A stretch of DNA of 64,000 nt from Pantoea rodasii (GCF_002095465.1 NZ_MLFP01000002.1:248001-312000); one strand, 5' to 3'; counted from the first letter of the stretch, positions 1 through 9,824 are shown. Notes: generated by a model from the sequence alone, not told the origin. Numbers and translations: made by a program.

Positions 1-1
1 C

Positions 2-85
2 CACGTATTTCAGCGGGATATCCGCCTGGATGCCGCGCGTCACGCACTGGATTCCGCCACCAGTTTTATTCGCCAGCATCAGTAA
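2..85 (+). CDS. C-terminal tail of an unidentified protein (partial)
   Basis: An open frame enters from the left edge and stops at TAA 83-85, giving about 27 residues that end in SATSFIRQHQ. The composition looks like a real protein tail, and a 9-bp hairpin follows 10 bases after the stop, but the piece is too short to assign to a family. Other frames through this stretch are also open for 30-45 codons, so the frame choice is uncertain. Confidence 0.3.
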   Translation, partial: HVFQRDIRLDAARHALDSATSFIRQHQ

Positions 86-94
86 CACTTCGCG

Positions 95-130
95 TGCCCG
101 GCCAGTGATTCCCGCAATGCAGGCCGGGCA
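95..130 (+). terminator. Hairpin after the left-edge gene
   Basis: Arms TGCCCGGCC (95-103) and GGCCGGGCA (122-130) are perfectly complementary with an 18-base loop. No T-run follows, so this may be a weak terminator or only a structured 3' end of the left-edge gene. Confidence 0.3.
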
Positions 131-349
131 ATAATCCCTCCTCACATTCCCGTCCCATCACACCCCACATGCATTTATTTTAGCGATCCCCACATCCACC
201 GATATAACCGTTAATGGATCATTTTCGGAGAGTGGTGGCTGGCGAGACAACGGAGAGTCAATTTGAAGCTGATGCCTGACGGTTAATGACGCACGTCAAT
301 TCACCCAGCCGCTCTAATTTATCGGTCAATGCGCGGGACGGGGTGAAGA

Positions 350-975
350 ATGGAAAAGGTACTGATTGTTGACGATCATCCAATCACGCGATTAGCGCTC
401 AGATTACTGCTTGAGGAAGACAATCGGGTGGTAGTGGGCGAAGTGGGCGATGGCATTCAGGCCATCCAGTTTGTGAAAAACTGCAGCCGGATTTAGTGAT
501 CATTGATATCGATATCCCGGTGCTCAACGGTATCGATGTCATCAAGCGCGTGCGCCAGAGTGGGCACGAGATGGGCATTCTGGTGCTCTCCGGCAAAGAC
601 AGCGAGCACTACATTCGCCGCTGTGCCACGGCGGGTGCCAACGGATTTATGAGTAAGTGCAAAGATTTGGCTGAGCTGAGAGATGCGATTCGCGCCATCA
701 GCAAGGGATACGGCTTTTTCCCGATGAATCGTGCGCGTCAGGGCTCGCACCTTGATGATGACAACAGTGACCAGCGCAAAATTGATGAGCTGTCGCCGAA
801 AGAGCTGGATGTACTGCGTCAGCTGGCGCGTGGTGAGAAAGTGGTGGATATCGCGCGAGGCATGAACATCAGCGATAAGACCGTCAGCACCTATAAAAGC
901 CGGCTGATGATGAAGCTGGAGTTAAAGAACCTGGTGGATGTGCTCGATTTTGCCCAGCGGCACAACCTGGATTGA
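350..975 (+). CDS. EvgA-like response regulator, copy 1 (frameshifted)
   Basis: NarL/FixJ-type two-component regulator of the EvgA/BvgA class. The N-terminal receiver has DD (8-9) and the likely phospho-acceptor Asp53 in IIDIDIP; the C-terminal LuxR-type helix-turn-helix includes MNISDKTVSTYKSRLM. ATG 350 has a GGGTGAAG ribosome site. The frame breaks at an A5 run (476-480): one more A restores 208 residues, the family length. It is clearly paralogous to the regulator at 4604-5227, and it is convergent with the hybrid kinase, whose 3' end lies 13 bases away. It probably takes phosphate from that kinase's HPt domain and acts as a DNA-binding activator. The break is probably a sequencing error, but a true pseudogene cannot be excluded. 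Confidence 0.8.
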
Positions 976-988
976 GGCGCTGGGCATG

Positions 989-3900
989 TCATGCGCTGAA
1001 CTCGTCTTTGAGAAAAGTTTCGATCGCCTGGTTGAGAACATGCACGCAGCCCAGTGTTTCATCGAGCATCAGGCCGAGATGGCGTTCATCGGCTGGGGCG
1101 CTACAGGCTTGCTCTAATTCGCGGCACTGATCGGCAATCGATATTGCGCCGATGATCTGCACCGAACCTGCCAGGCGGTGCAGGCTGCGTTCCAGCGCGG
1201 GCCAGTCGCGATTGTCGAAACAGGCGCAGGCCACCTGCATATCGTGCAGGTTTTCATCGCGGGTGGCGCAGAGCAGGCGCTGTAGCATCTCGGTGTCCTG
1301 ATGAGCCAGTTCGCGCAGGGCGTTGAGATCGAGCAGATGATTCAGCGCAACATGGCCGGGATAGGGCACAACAGTCGGGCGCGGCACTCTTTGCAGCAGT
1401 GCTTCCAGTTGCGGCAGGCGCAACGGTTTGAACAGGCAGTCATCCATGCCCGCTTCGAGGCAGCGCGAACGCTCTTCCGGCTGTGCGTTGGCGGTCAGTC
1501 CCATAATGGTGAGCGGTTCGCGCTGCTTCTTGCGCAGTTCGCGCGTCAGGGTAAAGCCATCCATTACCGGCATGCTGCAATCGGTAATCACCAAATCAAT
1601 CTGGTTTTCCTGCCATAGCCACAACGCCTGTTCGCCATCTTCGGCTTCAATCACTTTATGTCCCAGTCGGCTGAGCTGACGTTTCAGCAGCAGGCGGTTG
1701 GCGGGATGATCATCCACCGTCAGGATAGTTAACGGCAATCCGCCTGCATCCTGCTGACGCACCTGTTCAACCGGAACATTGACCGCTTCACGGCAATCCA
1801 CCGGAATACGCACGCAGATGCGGGTGCCGCGTCCTGGTTGGCTGTGCAGCGTCAGGCTGCCCGCCATCATCGCCACCATCTGTTCACAGATCGCTAATCC
1901 CAAACCAGTGCCGCTCTGTTTTTGCCGGATGCGGACTGTTCGTAAGGATTGAATATCAGTTTTTGTTCCTCTTCGCTGATACCGATGCCGGTGTCCTGCA
2001 CCGTGAGTTCCAGCGTGGCACGATCGCCTTCGCCCGGCTTGCTGCGCACCTGCACTTCCACCGTGCCGCGCTCGGTGAATTTAATCGCGTTGCTGATCAG
2101 GTTGGAAAGGATTTGCCGCAGACGCATCGGATCCAGCAGCAGTTCGTCCGGATGCAGCACGTCAATCTGATAGTGCAGCAGCAATCCTTTCTGGCGCGCC
2201 AGCCCTTCAAACACGCGCACCACCGGTTCGGCCAGCGTATCGAAGCGCACCCATTCCGGCGACAGTTCCAGCTTGCCCGATTCGATTTTTGCCATGTCGA
2301 GGATATCGCCAATCAGCCCCATCAGTGATTGCGCAGATTCATAGGCGACGCGCACTGATTCCTTATCGCACGGCTGTTGCAGGCGATTGGCGACCGCCAG
2401 CTCCAGCAGGCCGATAATCGCGCTGATCGGCGTGCGGATTTCATGGCTCATGGTAGCGAGGAAGGTGCTTTTGGTGCGATTGGCCTGCTCGGCGCGTTCG
2501 CGGGCTTGCAGCAGATCGCCGGTGAGCTGTTCATGCTCGGTGACGTCCTGCCAGCTGCAGATCATCCCGGCGATGTTGCCGTGATTATCGCGAAACGCCT
2601 CGGCGCGGTGGATGACATCTCGCAGTTCGTGGCCGTTATCGATCTGGCCGCGCTGTGGTGCCATCTCCAGTGAGGTTTGCTCGGCCAGCAAGGCCATTTG
2701 CGCCTGGCAGATGGCGTGCAACGGGTGCGCGCTGTCGCTGAGTGGCAGCTGGCTGATATTGGAGTGTGGATCGTTGAAGAACTGGCTCCAGGCCGGATTT
2801 TTGTTGGTCATCTCGCCTTTGTGGTCAATGACGTAAATTGGCACCGGCGTGCCGTTGAACAGTGTTTTCTGGAAGGTGGCCTGTTCCTGCAGTCGCGCCT
2901 GCGCCTCTTTACGCTGACGCACCGCGCGATGCAGATGGTAGTTCCAGAACAGCGAGGTGATCACCAGCACCGCGAAGATCCCCGCCAGCCAGTAGAATTC
3001 GTGACGATACGCCATCCAGGTGTCGAGTTTGACATCGGGCGTGCCCTGCCATTTCATCGCCAGCAGCGAGATATCGCGCGGGGAAAGGGTGGCGAGCGCT
3101 TTGTTTAAAATGCTCAGCAGTTCGGGATTGTCGCGTCCAACCGCAAAGCCAATGCGAGCAGGATTTTCCCCCAGGCGTGACACTATTTGCAGGCGATTGT
3201 TGAAATAGCGATCGATCATATAGCGAGCCGCGATCAGATTATTCATGGCGCTATCGACTCGTCCTTCATTGACCATTTGCAGTGCGATGCTGGCATTTTC
3301 GACGGTGATCAGTTTGATGTGCGGATAGTTTTCCGTCAGCCAGCCGGTGAGTTCATGTTGCGGCGTGATGGCCAGCGTGTCGGTGTCGTTCAGGGATTTG
3401 GGCGCACCCAGCGTGGATTTGCTGACTAACACATAGGGCGGCAAAACGTAAGGACGGGAAAACAGCGCCCGCGCTTCCCGCTGCGGGCTGTGTGCCAGCG
3501 ATCCCACCAGTTCTGCTTCGTGACGACTTAACCTGCCGAGCATGTCGTTGACCGAGGAAGCTTCCACCATTTTGAAAACAATGCCGGTGCGCAGATAGAT
3601 TAATCGCAGGAGATCGGCCGTCATGCCGTTGAATTTGTTATGGCTGTCTTTAAGCGTGAAGGGCGCGTCCAGAGGATTGATCACCACGCGCAGTACCTGA
3701 TGCTGGCCAAGCCAACGCCGTTCGCCTGGCGTTAACGTCAGTTGGGAAGACGCCATCATCGGCGGCATGCTTTGCACCCACTGATTAAAAATGGCTTTGT
3801 GGTGCTGCATCGGGATCGCATTTAACACGGCGTTGACGCTGCGATGCAGCGGCGCATTGACCGCAGGAAAAACAAAGTGCGGTCCGGCATCCGTGGGCTC

Positions 3901-4596
3901 AAAAATGTGGATTACCGAGAGCGTGGAAGCATAGTTGCGTTCAATCAGATAGTTGGCCGCATTCAGATTCCCAATAAAGTAATCATTTTCGCCAAACGCC
4001 ACCGACGCCAGCGCGCTGAGTGCGGAAGGATAGCGGGTGATTTTTGCTTCTGGATAGCGGGCCTCAATCCACGCATCGCTCAGATAGCCGCGCGGCATGG
4101 CGATCTGCATCTGTGCGTTAATGTCGTTTAGCTCGGACAGGGTGTTTTCGCGCGAGACCATGGCGGGGAGGTCAGTGGTATACGGCTGGCTGCGCAGCAT
4201 TTCCGGTGAGGCCGGTTCCGGGCTGCCGGCACCCTCCACTAACATATCGACTTTTCCCTGCTGCATCGCCTCAAGCGCTGCGCTGCGGCTGCTGTAATAG
4301 TGAGTGATGATGTGCAGACCGAGATAATGCAGCACTAATGAAGTGTAATCAGCTGATATGCCCTCCAGCGCGTTGGCATCAATCACTACGTCAAAAGGGG
4401 GATTGCCGGGGGCATACATCCCCACCTTGACCTCTCGCTTCTCACCCAACCAGCGCCAGTCGTTGTCGCGTAAATCAAAGCTCAGCAACACATTCTGCTC
4501 GCGGCTGACCAGTTGCATTACGCGAGGATCTTCGGCCCTGATTGGCTGACTCAACAGACAGAGCAACAAGCCAATCAGGCAGAGTAATTTAGCCAT
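989..4596 (-). CDS. EvgS-like hybrid sensor histidine kinase (frameshifted)
   Basis: Unorthodox membrane kinase that passes phosphate His-Asp-His to an EvgA-type regulator. Order of parts, approximate residues: signal peptide 1-22; two periplasmic SBP_bac_3 sensor lobes about 45-265 and 285-510; membrane helix about 535-558; PAS 578-690; HisKA with His in ATMSHEIRTP near 716; ATPase with an N box near 833; receiver near 950-1065 with Asp in VITDCSMPVMDG; HPt with His in HRLAGSV near 1140. The frame breaks at T5 1919-1923, just before GTGLGLAIC. Adding one base gives 1,202 residues, near the 1,197 of E. coli EvgS. ATG 4596 lies 7 bases after the upstream regulator's stop, so the two are co-transcribed. 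The sensed signal is unknown. Confidence 0.85.
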
Positions 4597-4603
4597 CAAG
4601 TAA

Positions 4604-5227
4604 TCAGGATATATTATTGCGTTTGGCGAACTCGTAAAGTCCGACCATATTTTGAATGTCGAGTTTCTCCATCAGTCGGCGTTTGTAAGTGCTCACGGTT
4701 TTATCGCTGATGTTCATTCGATGTGCCATTTCCACCACTTTCATACCTTTGGATAAATACACCAGCACCTGTAATTCTTTGCTTGAGAGCCCGGCAATCT
4801 TATTTTTATCTTCCTGAATATCGTCCGGTAAACCATGCCGTTTACGGTTTAAAGGGAAAAAGCCATATCCGGCATTGATTGCGCGCACCGCATCATGTAA
4901 TTCGGTCATGTTGTTGCGTTTGCTAATAAATCCATCCGCCCCGGCAGCAGCACTGCGCTTAATATAGTGATCAACGTCTTTGCCGGTCAGTACCAGGATT
5001 CCGCCGTTGAAGCCGTTGTGGCGCAGCCTTTGCACCAGATCGATACCGTTGTAGGAGGGCATGTCGATATCGACGATGATTAAATCCGGCGACATTTTTT
5101 TCGTCAGCGCCAGCGCTTCGAAACCATCATCCGTTTCGCCGACCACATTCATATTATCCGTTTCAAGCAGTAGTCTTAGGGCCATCCGAACCACCGGATG
5201 GTCATCAACGATAAGAACGTCCTTCAT
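4604..5227 (-). CDS. EvgA-like response regulator, copy 2
   Basis: Intact 207-residue EvgA/BvgA-class regulator. The receiver carries DD (8-9), the likely acceptor Asp53 in IIVDIDMP, and LTGKD around the conserved Thr/Lys region. The LuxR-type HTH includes ISDKTVSTYKRRLMEKL. It is the first gene of an operon with the hybrid kinase, its stop 7 bases from the kinase start, so it is the more obvious cognate partner. It shares long stretches with the regulator at 350-975, for example GYGFFP.NR and MNISDKTVSTYK, which points to duplication. Its DNA targets cannot be read from the window. Confidence 0.88.
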   Translation of the reverse strand: MKDVLIVDDHPVVRMALRLLLETDNMNVVGETDDGFEALALTKKMSPDLIIVDIDMPSYNGIDLVQRLRHNGFNGGILVLTGKDVDHYIKRSAAAGADGFISKRNNMTELHDAVRAINAGYGFFPLNRKRHGLPDDIQEDKNKIAGLSSKELQVLVYLSKGMKVVEMAHRMNISDKTVSTYKRRLMEKLDIQNMVGLYEFAKRNNIS

Positions 5228-5479
5228 ATTGCTGTCCTATTTATTGCGGTGAGAGGAATATTTATTAGAATTGTTGTTAATGATTAATGGATTTTATGGT
5301 TAAAGTTTAAATGGCGCAAATGATTATTTTGTAGGGGTTTCCTGATGCAATAAATATCATTTGCTGACGCTTTAATTATATATTGATGATGGATGTTTAT
5401 TTTTATATTTTTCGATGGAGTTAATTATTAAATACGGCTGAGTAGCCATGTGGAATAAACTTTAGGAAGTTCCGACCTT

Positions 5480-6481
5480 TTACTCTGGCTGGCGCAGTGC
5501 CAGCCAGACTTTTTTCAGCAGGAAGGTGAGGGGGATTGCTAATATCGCGCCGGTCATGCCGAGCAGCGCCTGCCAGAACAGAAAGGCCAGCAGCTGCACG
5601 GTTAGAGTGAGATTGAGGCGTTTGCCGAGCATCAGCGGCTCCAGCACTGAACTGAGCAGCAGGTTTAGCACCACAAAGAATCCCACCATCATCAGGCTGG
5701 TTTGCGTATCGAACAGGATGAAGGTTTGGATCACTGGAGGAATGGCCGCAAGAAAAGAGCCCAGCACCGGAATGTAGTTGAAGATAAACATCAGCACGCC
5801 CCACAAAAAGGCGAATTTCAATCCCAGCAGATGCGCCATGCCCCAGACAATCACGCCGCCTAGCAGGCCGGTCAGCGTTTTCACGCGCGCATAGACAATC
5901 ACACTCTGAATCCCTTCTTCCAGCGCGATAAACAGTGCCGAGTGTTGTTTACTGGCGCGCAGGGTGCGTTTCAGTAATGGCAGTTCAACCAGCATAAACA
6001 GCAGCATCAGAAACACCATCAGCCACCACGAAAGCAGGCCGGGGATCAGTGACAGTTGTGTAGTGACAAAGCGCACCACCGCACCGGCATCGACAAAATT
6101 CAGCATCTCATCGGCGGTGAGGGCAATGCCCATCTGGCTTAGGGAAAGCGTCAAATATTGCAGTTTGGCCGCCACCAGATTGGGTGCCTGGCGGCTGATT
6201 TTAATCAGGTCAGGTGCTGAGGCGCTGAGCGACATAATGGTGATGACGATCAGCAGCAGCAAAATCACAATCACTAACAGGGAAGAGAGGGTTCGTGGGA
6301 TGCCGCGCTGCGCCAGGCGGCTAATTAGGGGATCCAGCATCACGGCAAGAAATATCGCCAGTAAGACCTGGTTAATCAGCGGCGCGCCAAGATGCAGCCC
6401 AAACAACACCAGCGTCAGGCATGCGAGTAGAAACAGGGCTTGCGCCAGTGGCGTGAGAGATTTTAACCAACCCTGGTACAT
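5480..6481 (-). CDS. AI-2E family transporter (TqsA/PerM-like permease)
   Basis: A 333-residue inner membrane protein of the AI-2E family (PF01594), made mostly of hydrophobic segments. The family hallmarks are present near 225-310: FAFLWGVLMFIFNYIPVLGS, then a loop with AAIPPV and a late VLEPLMLGK. The closest E. coli family member by look is TqsA (YdgG), which has been linked to autoinducer-2 export. Other members are sodium/proton antiporters or of unknown substrate, so the family name does not prove AI-2 transport. A second, more distant member lies 63 bases upstream on the same strand, suggesting one operon. Confidence 0.8.
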   Translation of the reverse strand: MYQGWLKSLTPLAQALFLLACLTLVLFGLHLGAPLINQVLLAIFLAVMLDPLISRLAQRGIPRTLSSLLVIVILLLLIVITIMSLSASAPDLIKISRQAPNLVAAKLQYLTLSLSQMGIALTADEMLNFVDAGAVVRFVTTQLSLIPGLLSWWLMVFLMLLFMLVELPLLKRTLRASKQHSALFIALEEGIQSVIVYARVKTLTGLLGGVIVWGMAHLLGLKFAFLWGVLMFIFNYIPVLGSFLAAIPPVIQTFILFDTQTSLMMVGFFVVLNLLLSSVLEPLMLGKRLNLTLTVQLLAFLFWQALLGMTGAILAIPLTFLLKKVWLALRQPE

Positions 6482-6544
6482 CGATGCCGTTCTCCAGTAA
6501 ACGGGCGGTTGCCGAGCGCAGCAACCGCCTGATAGGGAAGCGCC

Positions 6545-7648
6545 TTACTCGCGCGATTTCCCCTCTTCGATAAACTCTTCGTCGATCTCTTCCGCATTTT
6601 CGCGATTATCGCGTCCGGAAAGCAGGTTCCAGCAGGCGATAAACAATGCGGCAATCAACGGGCCGATAACAAAGCCATTGATACCATAGACTTCCATGCC
6701 GCCGAGTGTAGAGATCAGGATCAAGTAGTCCGGCATTTTGGTGTCTTTTCCGACCAGCAGCGGACGTAAAATGTTATCCACCAGTCCAACTACCACCACA
6801 AAGAAGCCCACCAGGAACAGGCCTTTCCACAGTGCGCTGGTGGCGAAGAAGAAAATGGCCGCCGGTACCCAGACAATCGCGGAGCCCACGGCCGGGATCA
6901 GTGACAGGAACGCCATCAGCGCACCCCACAGTAAGCTGCCATCAATACCGGTGATCCAGAAGGCGATGCCGCCCAGCACACCCTGCACTACGGCGACCAC
7001 TACCGTGCCTTTTACCGTTGCGCGCGACACCGCAGCAAACTTCACCATCAGGTGATGTTTCACGTAGGTGGAAAGCGGCAGCGATTCCAGAATCAAATTC
7101 ACAAGCCACGCGCCGTCTTTCAACAGGAAGAACAGCAGATACAGCATCACGCCAAAGCCGACGGTGAAGGTGAAGGTGCCTTTACCAATCAGGAACACGC
7201 TGCCCGCCATGTACTGACCACCCTTCAAAGCGAACTCAGAAAGCTTTTGCTGAATCTGTCCGGCATTGTTGAGGTTATGCTCGGCGAGGTAGCTCTGCGC
7301 CCAAGTCGGCAGATGCTGCATTAAATCGGCAAATACCGTTGGGAACTGCGATGAGCTGTTCTGCAGTTTGGTATAGACCGTGTTCACTTCCACCACCAGC
7401 GAAGAGGTAATAATCGCGAGAGGGGTGAAGACAATCAGGCAGATAATCAGCAAGGTGGCGAACGACGCCAAACCGTTGCGATCGCCCATTTTACGGCGCA
7501 GCAATGATTTGAGCGGATGGAAGATGACCGCGAGGATCGCAGCCCAAAAAATGGCGGAAAAGTACGGTGTCAGCACGTCAAAAAAGGCGTAAGTGACTAT
7601 CGCCAAAATAACAATAAAGAAGCCGAAGTTAAGTCCTTTGATACGCAT
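6545..7648 (-). CDS. AI-2E family transporter (YdiK-like permease)
   Basis: A 367-residue polytopic membrane protein of the AI-2E family. About eight hydrophobic segments can be seen, with the central extramembrane region (about 85-150) typical of the family, the conserved WGALMAFLSLIPAVGSAIVW stretch, and NILRPLLVGK near 290. The tail is charged and acidic (EEIDEEFIEEGKSRE), probably cytoplasmic. It resembles YdiK more than TqsA. The downstream paralogue at 5480-6481 starts 63 bases after its stop. The substrate is unknown. Confidence 0.8.
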   Translation of the reverse strand: MRIKGLNFGFFIVILAIVTYAFFDVLTPYFSAIFWAAILAVIFHPLKSLLRRKMGDRNGLASFATLLIICLIVFTPLAIITSSLVVEVNTVYTKLQNSSSQFPTVFADLMQHLPTWAQSYLAEHNLNNAGQIQQKLSEFALKGGQYMAGSVFLIGKGTFTFTVGFGVMLYLLFFLLKDGAWLVNLILESLPLSTYVKHHLMVKFAAVSRATVKGTVVVAVVQGVLGGIAFWITGIDGSLLWGALMAFLSLIPAVGSAIVWVPAAIFFFATSALWKGLFLVGFFVVVVGLVDNILRPLLVGKDTKMPDYLILISTLGGMEVYGINGFVIGPLIAALFIACWNLLSGRDNRENAEEIDEEFIEEGKSRE

Positions 7649-7830
7649 TCAATAGTCTCGAGAGTAAATGTGGCGAATGAACTATAGAACGGGAATCGGG
7701 GAATGTATTGCTTTTAGGCAAGAAGTGCGGATAACGGATGTCCCGATCTGTCCTGCTGATGTCTGCAAGCGGGCTGGCGTAACGCTGGAATGACGGAGAT
7801 GATGGGGCAAAAGCTGACAGGAGATTAATC

Positions 7831-8070
7831 ATGCTGGAACTGCGTCCCAACTGTGAATGCTGTGATAAAGACTTACCGCCCGAGTCGGCGGATGCGCGCA
7901 TCTGTTCGTTCGAATGCACATTTTGTGTCGAGTGTGTGGAAACCACGCTGCATCATCGCTGCCCAAACTGTGAGGGCGAACTGGTGCGTCGTCCGGTGCG
8001 TCCGGCGGCGGCGTTAGCGCGCCATCCGGCTTCGACCACGCGTCATTTGTCTGCTTCCGCCACGCGCTGA
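7831..8070 (+). CDS. DUF1272 small cysteine-rich protein
   Basis: A 79-residue protein beginning MLELRPNCECCDKDLPP, which is the DUF1272 signature. It has CxCC, CSFECTFCxxC and CPNC clusters that suggest a zinc-binding treble-clef or zinc-ribbon fold. The start has a good ribosome site (AGGAG at 7820-7824). The last 28 bases overlap the 3' end of the convergent DUF523 gene. The tail after about residue 55 is Ala/Arg rich and probably disordered. The function of the family is unknown. Confidence 0.75.
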   Translation: MLELRPNCECCDKDLPPESADARICSFECTFCVECVETTLHHRCPNCEGELVRRPVRPAAALARHPASTTRHLSASATR

Positions 8071-8533
8071 ATCAGTGCGTGCAACTGCGTTTCATTGAAC
8101 ACTTCGATTCCGTGCTGGCGCAGCAGCGCGGCGGCAACCCCATTGCCCGCGATTTTCTCCCCGCTGAAGCGGCCATCGTAGATTTGCTGGCTGCCGCAGG
8201 TTGGGCTGCCATCGGTGAGCAGGGCAAAACGACACTGTGCATCCTGCGCGGCACGTAACGCCAGCCACGCCGCCAAAATATAGTGCTGTGTGACGTTGTC
8301 GCCGTTTGATTCCAGAATATCAGCCTGCCCACTCAGCACCTGCTCAGCGCTGCCGCCGCGGATTTCAGCAGGTAAACGCGGGGTTTTAGGCCTGCCGCCA
8401 ACTCGGGGCAGTGGATCACTAGCCGTTGTTCAGCACGCCACCTTGCCAGCGTACTGGAGATGAGTAACTTATCGCTGCCATTATACCGAACCGTAAAACC
8501 CATCAGGCAGGCACTGACTAATATTCTTTCCAT
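8043..8533 (-). CDS. DUF523 family protein (frameshifted)
   Basis: DUF523 protein (purine-nucleoside or thiol-related function suggested for the family, not established). The N-terminal part carries ILVSACLMGFTVRYNG and HCPELAAGL, the C-terminal part LSGQADILESNGDNVT, ALLTDGSPTCG and YDGRFSG. These motifs belong to one continuous family member but lie in two frames. The break is at T4 8384-8387 on the plus strand: one more base restores GLKTPRLPAEIRGGSAE and a total of 163 residues. Probably a sequencing error. Convergent and overlapping by 28 bases with the DUF1272 gene. Confidence 0.75.
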
Positions 8534-9343
8534 GTCACCTTCCCTCGGAAATTATTCGCAGCAGTAACGTAATATTCTAATGCTGGCAGCGAAGTTGAAA
8601 TAAAAATCCATTTAATGGCGTAAAGCCTGCGCTATATTTAGCGCGATATTAATCACGATTGTGAATTAATTGAGGTGCGATTGGATTCTAACTTATTATT
8701 GCTCAGCAAATTGATGAATAACGCTGAAGTTTGCCGGTAACAGCGAGTTTTTGATGCCGTGTACGCGTAATCGTATTGATTTAACGGTGTTTTATGGCCT
8801 GTTCAGTGTGTGGCTATCGTTGCTAACCGGTTCATTTCAATCTTGATGCAGGCGGGGAAATTAGTGAATTCGTATTCTGGTCAGAGCACAGACCTTATTT
8901 GCGCGTCAGATCAGCTCAGCAAATGCTTATTTTTCTCTGCGGTTTTATTTTTACGGTTTTTTTCCGAAAAGCAGAGGTTTTTAAAAGAGTTTTGCAATTT
9001 TAAATGGTATTGTTTACCGGCAATGCTAGTGATGTGGCGTTGTGTGCTTCAGTTTTACCCTCAATTTTCAGGGTTAACCTGCTTTATGCAATTTATGGAA
9101 AATGCATTCTCCACCCGATCCTCGCGATCGGGTTTCTTTCCCTCTCCGCACTTCAAATAATCGCCGCTCACTTCAAGACCAGATAATGTCAGAAAAGACA
9201 CAATCGTTAAGAAAGTGATAATTTGCAGTAATGTATTGTAAGTGTCCGGTTTTTAAGAGTTTTGGAAATCCTCTTTTGCCTCCGATTAGTGAATAGTGTC
9301 TCTCGACGGTGCAGTAACTGCCGTTATCATTGGAGGCAACATT
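8534..9343. other. AT-rich 0.8-kb gap with a rightward terminator
   Basis: No convincing gene covers this stretch, which is visibly richer in A and T than its flanks. A rightward hairpin with a T-rich tail sits at 9114-9139, so something short may be transcribed across it, either a small RNA or a small protein. Open frames such as 8810-9160 and 9004-9186 run through the terminator and lack ribosome sites, so I did not call them. A 30-codon frame at 8754-8846 encodes a hydrophobic stretch but has a weak ribosome site. Confidence 0.5.
9114..9139 (+). terminator. Rho-independent terminator inside the AT-rich gap
   Basis: CCCGATC (9114-9120) and GATCGGG (9126-9132) form a 7-bp stem with a 5-base loop, followed by TTTCTTT. 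No recognised gene precedes it on this strand, so it may end an unannotated short transcript. Confidence 0.6.
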
Positions 9344-9817
9344 ATGAAAAAAACAACATTAAGTCTTATTGCGTCACTTATTGCATGCAGCACACTGTTC
9401 TCTTCTGTCTCCTGGGCGGATGGCCCGGGCGACCAACGCTGGCAGCAGCACGGCGGCGACCAGCATCAGGACCATGGTCATGGCCCTGATCACGGCGGCG
9501 ACCGTGGCCCGGATCACGGCAACAATCGCGGTCCGGATCGTGGCCCAGACCATCATGACCGTTATGCCGATCATCGCGGTCCAGAAGGTCACCACGACGG
9601 CGATCACTTCGCCTGGAACGGCCACGATTTCCGTCGCGGCCATCCAATGCCGCCGGAATATCGCGGTCCGCACTATCGCGTAGATGACTGGCGTGAACAT
9701 CGTCTGCCAGAGCCACCGCGCGGCGAATACTGGTCTTACGTTGATGGCAACTATGTGCTGATTGCGGCGGCCACCGGCGTGATCACCTCGCTGCTGCTGA
9801 ACGGCGCTTTCAACTAA
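9344..9817 (+). CDS. RcnB-like exported His/Asp-rich protein
   Basis: A 157-residue exported protein. Residues 1-25 form a Sec signal peptide (KKTTLSLIASLIACSTLFSS, then SWA-DG). Residues 26-90 are low-complexity and rich in His, Asp, Gly and Arg, built on imperfect GPDHG/RGPDRG repeats. The C-terminal half has the RcnB-family pattern: a WRxHRLPEPP.G.YW segment and a final hydrophobic YVLIAAATGVITSLLL. RcnB in E. coli is a periplasmic nickel/cobalt homeostasis factor, but many relatives lack a known role and no rcnA efflux gene is nearby. ATG 9344 is chosen because GGAGG lies at 9332-9336. A terminator follows at 9825-9855. Confidence 0.75.
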   Translation: MKKTTLSLIASLIACSTLFSSVSWADGPGDQRWQQHGGDQHQDHGHGPDHGGDRGPDHGNNRGPDRGPDHHDRYADHRGPEGHHDGDHFAWNGHDFRRGHPMPPEYRGPHYRVDDWREHRLPEPPRGEYWSYVDGNYVLIAAATGVITSLLLNGAFN

Positions 9818-9824
9818 TATCCCC

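Noticed and set aside
8810..9160. 116-codon frame in the AT-rich gap
   Set aside because: It runs through a Rho-independent terminator, lacks a ribosome site and has no conserved features.
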